DNA from: Niallia alba
GTDB lineage: Bacteria; Bacillota; Bacilli; Bacillales; Cytobacillaceae
DNA length: 64,000 nucleotides
Direction: 5' to 3'
Assembly (NCBI RefSeq): GCF_012933555.1
Contig: NZ_JABBPK010000001.1
Span: 970,001 to 1,034,000 of the forward strand
Shown here: one piece after another, positions 60,269-64,000 of the stretch
How positions within the stretch are numbered: position 1 is the stretch's first letter
How the letters are laid out: each line of letters opens with the position of its first letter
Notes under the pieces: model-generated
The model's input: only the letters and a program-made list of their open reading frames with translations
Database searches by the model: none
Told to the model about the DNA's origin: nothing
Program-made: the position numbers and the translations under genes

Positions 60269-62067
60269 GTAAGCAAAATGTCTCCAAACAAAAGAAAATC
60301 GGTGATGGCAAGCGAGTCATTCAATTTTTAATGCCTTATAAAAAATGGGTTATTGGGGATTCCATTGTTATTGCCATTAGCCAGGTTTTTTCTGCATTAA
60401 TCCCAACCTTAGCCCTAAGCTGGCTGATTGATACAATCCTGCCGAGTGAGAATAATACTTGGTTATGGGGATTAATGTGGCTGTTGGTATTATCTGCTGT
60501 ATTAGATTTAGGAATGATGATCATTGATGAGTATTTTTGCCATATTACAGCGAAGTCAGTGACAAATAGACAGAAGCTAAGACTATTTGGACATTTGCAA
60601 GTATTGCCTTTCTCGTTTTATCAAAACAATTCTTCTGGAGAATTACTAGCACGAGCTTCCGATGATCCAGATACCCTTCATAATTTTTTAGCATGGGAAG
60701 GGTCAACCTTTATGGCAAGTGCACAAGGGGTAGTGATTTATAGTATTGTTCTGTTTTTCATCCATCCTTATTTGATGATTACGAGTGTTGTTCTAGGAAT
60801 TGTTTTTTACTGGGCGTCGAACTATGTAGGGGCAAGAACAAGAGCAGCATCGGCTGACGCTCGTGCAGAAGCGTCCAAATATTTAGAGAGATTAAGAGAA
60901 TCAGTGACAGGCATTCATCTATCACGAGTGATGGGTGTTTCTGATAGTGAAGTGGAAAGTGTTGTTTCCATTAGGGACTCTTTCGTAAAACATTCTTTAA
61001 GAGAGCTAAAAGCAAGGATGCAATCCGTAGTGGTGATTGCAAGCTATAACGGTTTTGCACTAGGACTTGTCTATTTTATTAGTACACTCCTTATTTGGAA
61101 TGCTGATTTAACAAGTGGTCAAATGCTGACTGCAGGTGGGTTAGTAACGATTGCGGCAAATGAAATGCAGCGCCTTCTCCGAAATTGGCTATCTGTTAGA
61201 AGAACAGGTCCTGCTTTGGATCGTTCCGAAATTTTGCTTTCACAACCTGTATCAGAAGCAGAAACAAAGCAAGGAATGAAAGGAGAAAGAGCAAAGGGAG
61301 ATGTCCGTTTGAAAGATGTTTCCTTCGTTTACCCTGATAAAGAGGAAAATGTATTAAAAGGTGTATCTTTTGATATTAAGGCAGGAGAGAAAATAGCGTT
61401 GGTAGGACCAAGTGGTTCAGGAAAATCCACAATTATTGATTTGCTCTTTCGATTGTATGATACAACAAAAGGTTCGATCGAAGTGGATGGACGAGAGATA
61501 AGAGATTGGGATACAGATTGGCTTCGTTCCCAAATGGCAATTGTCACACAGGATGTACTAATGCGAAGTGGAACTTTGGCAGATAACTTACGAATCGGAA
61601 AATCAGATGCTACAGAGGAGGAGTTGTATGAAGTTCTCCGTGCGAGCGGTTTAGGTGAATTAGTAGAAACACTCCCAGAAGGTCTAAATACAAAAGTCGG
61701 AGAAAGAGGAAGCCTGCTGTCTGGTGGCCAAAAACAGCGTCTGTCCTTAGCAAGAGCGATTTTAAAAGATGCGCCAATTCTTGTTTTGGATGAAGCGAGT
61801 TCAGCACTGGATCCCATTACAGAAGCGAAGATTAATGAAGCAGTGCTGAAGACGACGAAAAAACAAACGATTTTCATCATTTCACATCGGTTATCAACCG
61901 TACTAGCTGCAGATCGTATTATCGTATTAGATAAAGGCGTAATCGTCGAAGAAGGCACACATCAAGAATTATTAAATGATAATACTGGTGTGTACACACG
62001 ACTATTCAAACGCGAAGCAGATATTGGAGAAGCAACGGTTAATCAGACAGATGCTCAGCTGATATAA
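60265..62067 (+). CDS. ABC exporter half-transporter (heterodimer subunit 2, YfiC-like)
   Basis: A 600-residue partner half-exporter: N-terminal extension, six transmembrane helices (about 30-325), then an ATPase with GPSGSGKST, a Q-loop [16 protein letters not shown], Walker B ILVLDEASSALD with catalytic Glu, and ISHRL. Both subunits have a consensus catalytic Glu, so neither ATP site looks degenerate by that residue. Translationally coupled to the upstream subunit by a 4-base overlap. Terminator hairpin at 62079-62107. Confidence 0.88.
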   Translation: MSKQNVSKQKKIGDGKRVIQFLMPYKKWVIGDSIVIAISQVFSALIPTLALSWLIDTILPSENNTWLWGLMWLLVLSAVLDLGMMIIDEYFCHITAKSVTNRQKLRLFGHLQVLPFSFYQNNSSGELLARASDDPDTLHNFLAWEGSTFMASAQGVVIYSIVLFFIHPYLMITSVVLGIVFYWASNYVGARTRAASADARAEASKYLERLRESVTGIHLSRVMGVSDSEVESVVSIRDSFVKHSLRELKARMQSVVVIASYNGFALGLVYFISTLLIWNADLTSGQMLTAGGLVTIAANEMQRLLRNWLSVRRTGPALDRSEILLSQPVSEAETKQGMKGERAKGDVRLKDVSFVYPDKEENVLKGVSFDIKAGEKIALVGPSGSGKSTIIDLLFRLYDTTKGSIEVDGREIRDWDTDWLRSQMAIVTQDVLMRSGTLADNLRIGKSDATEEELYEVLRASGLGELVETLPEGLNTKVGERGSLLSGGQKQRLSLARAILKDAPILVLDEASSALDPITEAKINEAVLKTTKKQTIFIISHRLSTVLAADRIIVLDKGVIVEEGTHQELLNDNTGVYTRLFKREADIGEATVNQTDAQLI

Positions 62068-62078
62068 ATATTAAATGG

Positions 62079-62113
62079 AACAGTAATTTCTTTAGGAGAT
62101 TACTGTTTCTTTT
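62079..62113 (+). terminator. Terminator after the ABC exporter operon
   Basis: A 9-base-pair stem (62079-62087 with 62099-62107) with an 11-base loop, followed by a T-rich tail. Confidence 0.8.
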
Positions 62114-62169
62114 AGTAGTTTTGATTTTTTTGAGAAAACAAGTTAGCTGGAAATAAAGGGTTTCTTAGT

Positions 62170-62400
62170 TACCGTCTTGTGATTAGAGCATGGGGAAAGG
62201 GAGAAGGTTTGTCGTCAGTGACCGATTCGACCTTGGAGGAAGCAAAAAGGGAACAGAGAAAGCTCGTCAGTGACCGTTTCACCATCAAAGGAGAGCAAAA
62301 GGGAATAGAGAAGGCCCCTCCGTTACCATTACATCATCAAATCAAGCAAAAAGGGAACAGAGAAATTTTGAAACACCCATTTGTGATGAGAGAAGAGGGT
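62170..62400 (+). repeat. Tandem repeat array, 52-bp unit (family A, copy 2)
   Basis: About four diverged copies of the same 52-base family as at 4.5-4.8 kb: cgtcagtgaccg-type text and gcaaaagggaacagag-type text alternate. The landmark ggaacagag/ggaatagag begins at 62250, 62302 and 62354, each 52 bases apart. The open frame from 62179 to 62439 crosses it and is not credible as a gene: no ribosome site, and repeat-derived sequence. The array fills most of the 450-base gap between the ABC exporter operon and the aldolase-like gene. Confidence 0.88.
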
Positions 62401-62517
62401 ACACTTACTTTTGAAAAAAGCAAGAGAATAAACGGATAAAAAATACATGGCTGAATTTAAAAAAGTGCTATAGTTATCATATGTCGAAATATTCTGAGCA
62501 AGAGTGGGGGAAAAGGA

Positions 62518-63615
62518 ATGGCAAATACATTAAGAGAATCCTATAACAAAACAAATTATAAACTAGGTAATCATGGTAAAAGAAATGTCCAAGTATTAAA
62601 AGAAGCATTACAAGAAATAGACGAAAATGTGGAAAGCGATATTTATGGACAAGGAAAAATAATAGAAGATTTTCAGGAAAAGATGGCTAAGCTTTTAGGC
62701 AAAGAAACAGCAGTCTTTTTTCCAAGTGGGACAATGGCCCAGCAAATCGCCCTCCGAATATGGTGTGATGAAAAAGATTTAGGGAAAGTCGCCTATCACC
62801 CATTAAGTCATTTGGAAATACATGAGCAAGACGGATTAAAGAAGCTTCATAAAATAGAAACAATCTTATTAGCTGATGAAACAAGAGTAATAGAATTAGA
62901 AGATATTAAGGAGATGGAGAATGGAGTTGCCTGTGTACTGTTAGAATTGCCACAACGAGAAATTGGCGGGCAATTGCCAAGCTTTGAAACACTAGTACAA
63001 ATTTCTTCTTATTGCAAAGAACAAGGAATTAAACTTCATCTTGATGGAGCAAGATTATTGGAGGTACTGCCCTTCTATCAAAAAACAGCAGCAGAAGTAA
63101 GTGCTTTGTTTGATAGTGTCTATATGTCATTTTATAAAGGAATTGGCGGTATCGCTGGGGCAATATTAGCGGGAAGCAGAGAGTTTACTAGTCAATCAAA
63201 GGTATGGAAACGAAGATATGGTGGTGATTTAATCAGTTTGTATCCATATATTCTGTCTGCTGATTATTATTACGAAAAACGAGCTTCTAAAATGGCTGAA
63301 TACTATGAATCTGCTAAAGAATTGGCAGCATTTTTTAATGAGTGCGAAGGAATCCACACCCTTCCAATTGTGCCAGTTTCTAATATGTTCCACGTTCATT
63401 TTGAATTGGAAAAGGCAGAAGCAGAGGCTATCCTAACAGCTGTTCAAAAAATGACGGGAATCGGGATAAGTGGCTATATAAATGTAATTAATGAAAATGC
63501 CTCCGCTTTTGAAATTAGCCTTGGTGATGCCTATAAAGACATTCCGACAGAAATAGTGCGAGAAATGTTTGGAGTCTTATCGGGAAAAATAAGCGAGGTT
63601 AGGAGGGAGAAGTAA
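62518..63615 (+). CDS. PLP-dependent beta-eliminating lyase / threonine-aldolase family protein
   Basis: A 365-residue fold-type I pyridoxal-phosphate enzyme. The Schiff-base lysine is Lys207 in SFYKGIGG, the cofactor-ring Asp176 is in HLDGAR, and the N-terminal phosphate/cofactor segment has FPSGTMAQQIAL. This is the low-specificity L-threonine aldolase/beta-eliminating lyase family, which cleaves threonine or related beta-hydroxy amino acids to glycine and an aldehyde. The longer N-terminal region (residues 1-40) differs from standard LtaE, so a related activity cannot be excluded. ATG with GGGGGAAAAGG upstream. Confidence 0.85.
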   Translation: MANTLRESYNKTNYKLGNHGKRNVQVLKEALQEIDENVESDIYGQGKIIEDFQEKMAKLLGKETAVFFPSGTMAQQIALRIWCDEKDLGKVAYHPLSHLEIHEQDGLKKLHKIETILLADETRVIELEDIKEMENGVACVLLELPQREIGGQLPSFETLVQISSYCKEQGIKLHLDGARLLEVLPFYQKTAAEVSALFDSVYMSFYKGIGGIAGAILAGSREFTSQSKVWKRRYGGDLISLYPYILSADYYYEKRASKMAEYYESAKELAAFFNECEGIHTLPIVPVSNMFHVHFELEKAEAEAILTAVQKMTGIGISGYINVINENASAFEISLGDAYKDIPTEIVREMFGVLSGKISEVRREK

Positions 63616-63630
63616 TGGAGGTTATCCAGC

Positions 63631-63726
63631 AATGATGGCTACGAAGTGTTCGGTAAATTAGATAACTTCCCAGCAGGTGTTAAACAATACTTCTTGCAGA
63701 AAAGATTAGTTGGGCAGGAGAAGTAA
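63631..63726 (+). pseudogene. Remnant C-terminus of a GNAT acetyltransferase
   Basis: The frame after the aldolase-like stop encodes about 31 residues, NDGYEVFGKLDNFPAG, then VKQYFLQKRL, and a stop at 63724-63726. NGYEVFG.LDNFP.G...YF..K.L is the standard C-terminal end of small GNAT acetyltransferases. No start codon or upstream acetyltransferase sequence exists, so this is a decayed fragment left by deletion. Confidence 0.72.
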
Positions 63727-63732
63727 AGATGG

Positions 63733-64000
63733 TTTGGCTGATAAACGAGTAGGTTTGGCTGAAAAAAGAAAAGTTTGGCTGATAAACGAGTGAGTTTGGC
63801 TGAAAAAAGAAAAGATTGGCTGAAAAACGAGTGGGTTTGGCTGAAAAAAGAAAAGATTGGCTGACAAACGAGTAGGTTTGGCTGAAAAAAGAAAAGATTG
63901 GCTGACAAACGAGTAGGTTTGGCTGAAAAAAGAAAAGATTGGCTGATAAGTGAGTAGGTTTGGCTGAAAAAAGAAAAGATTGGCTGATAAGTGAGTAGGT
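63733..64000 (+). repeat. Tandem repeat array, ~41-bp unit of two ~20-21-bp half-units, running off the window
   Basis: Alternating half-units: ttggctgaaaaaagaaaaga (20 bases) and ttggctgacaaacgagtagg-type (21 bases). About six and a half 41-base units are visible and the array is cut by the window end. The TTGGCTGA core is the same as on the minus strand of the array at 7.4-7.7 kb. Confidence 0.92.

Noticed and set aside
62179-62439. 86-codon open frame between the ABC exporter and the aldolase-like gene
   Set aside because: It lies in the diverged family A array and has no ribosome site; its composition follows the repeat.
63639-63908. Minus-strand open frame rich in FFFQPNLLVCQP-type repeats
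   Set aside because: Product of the TTGGCTGA array; not a gene.

Overview
The window is AT-rich DNA from a Gram-positive, endospore-former-type bacterium of the Bacillaceae (Bacillus/Niallia/Cytobacillus-like; genus not resolved). The evidence is strong GGAGG ribosome sites, frequent TTG/GTG starts, CcpA cre boxes, a FapR-type box, lipoprotein lipoboxes and Bacillus gene neighbourhoods (nrdI-nrdE-nrdF, ydjG-ydjH-ydjI, a yfiB/yfiC-like ABC pair). No rRNA, tRNA, prophage or CRISPR array was seen. Almost everything looks chromosomal, with two small insertion sequences and several intergenic tandem-repeat arrays.

Layout. 0-4.4 kb: the end of the phosphate uptake operon (pstB, phoU), an M20 peptidase, a VOC protein and a FapR-box-controlled fabH. 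4.4-9 kb: two MFS exporters around an ArsR-type regulator, with two repeat arrays. 9-15 kb: a second-type fabF divergent from an MmyB-type regulator, an NmrA-like reductase divergent from an HxlR regulator, and a two-gene amino-acid ABC importer with a fused binding protein/permease. 15-18 kb: an antibiotic-resistance ABC-F gene with an attenuator leader, then an IS200-like element. 18-22 kb: LD-carboxypeptidase, a split UvrC-like nuclease, a tandem GNAT and CueP. 22-26 kb: a c-di-GMP riboswitch, a diguanylate cyclase and a cellulose-synthase-like transferase with two PilZ domains. 26-35 kb: a xylose-type ABC importer under a cre box, followed by a membrane-anchored sugar sensor, LytS-type kinase, YesN-type regulator and a second sugar-binding lipoprotein. 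35-40 kb: selO and a ydjG-ydjH-ydjI operon with a sigma-W-like promoter. 40-46 kb: a PucR-type regulator, an M20 amidohydrolase with an AbgT transporter, and corA behind a small Glu-Pro-rich open reading frame. 46-53 kb: GH42 beta-galactosidase with an AraC regulator and GH51 arabinofuranosidase with an ArsR-type regulator. 53-58 kb: a clean IS4-family insertion, then nrdI-nrdE-nrdF. 58-64 kb: a heterodimeric ABC exporter, a threonine-aldolase-like enzyme, an acetyltransferase remnant and a repeat array running off the end.

Themes. Plant-polysaccharide sugars (xylose, arabinose, galactosides) are taken up and degraded under catabolite control. Several genes carry RNA-level control: the ABC-F attenuator, the c-di-GMP riboswitch, a Shine-Dalgarno-sequestering hairpin before the first MFS gene, and the corA leader. 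The corA leader is the most original candidate: a 43-codon reading frame with an MEPEPEPT stretch ends one or two bases before a hairpin that hides the corA ribosome site. That architecture resembles, without sequence homology, the enterobacterial mgtL leader. The second unusual feature is a set of five intergenic repeat arrays with periods of 52 bp (three arrays, two of them the same family at opposite ends of the window) or about 21 bp (two arrays, apparently one family in opposite orientations).
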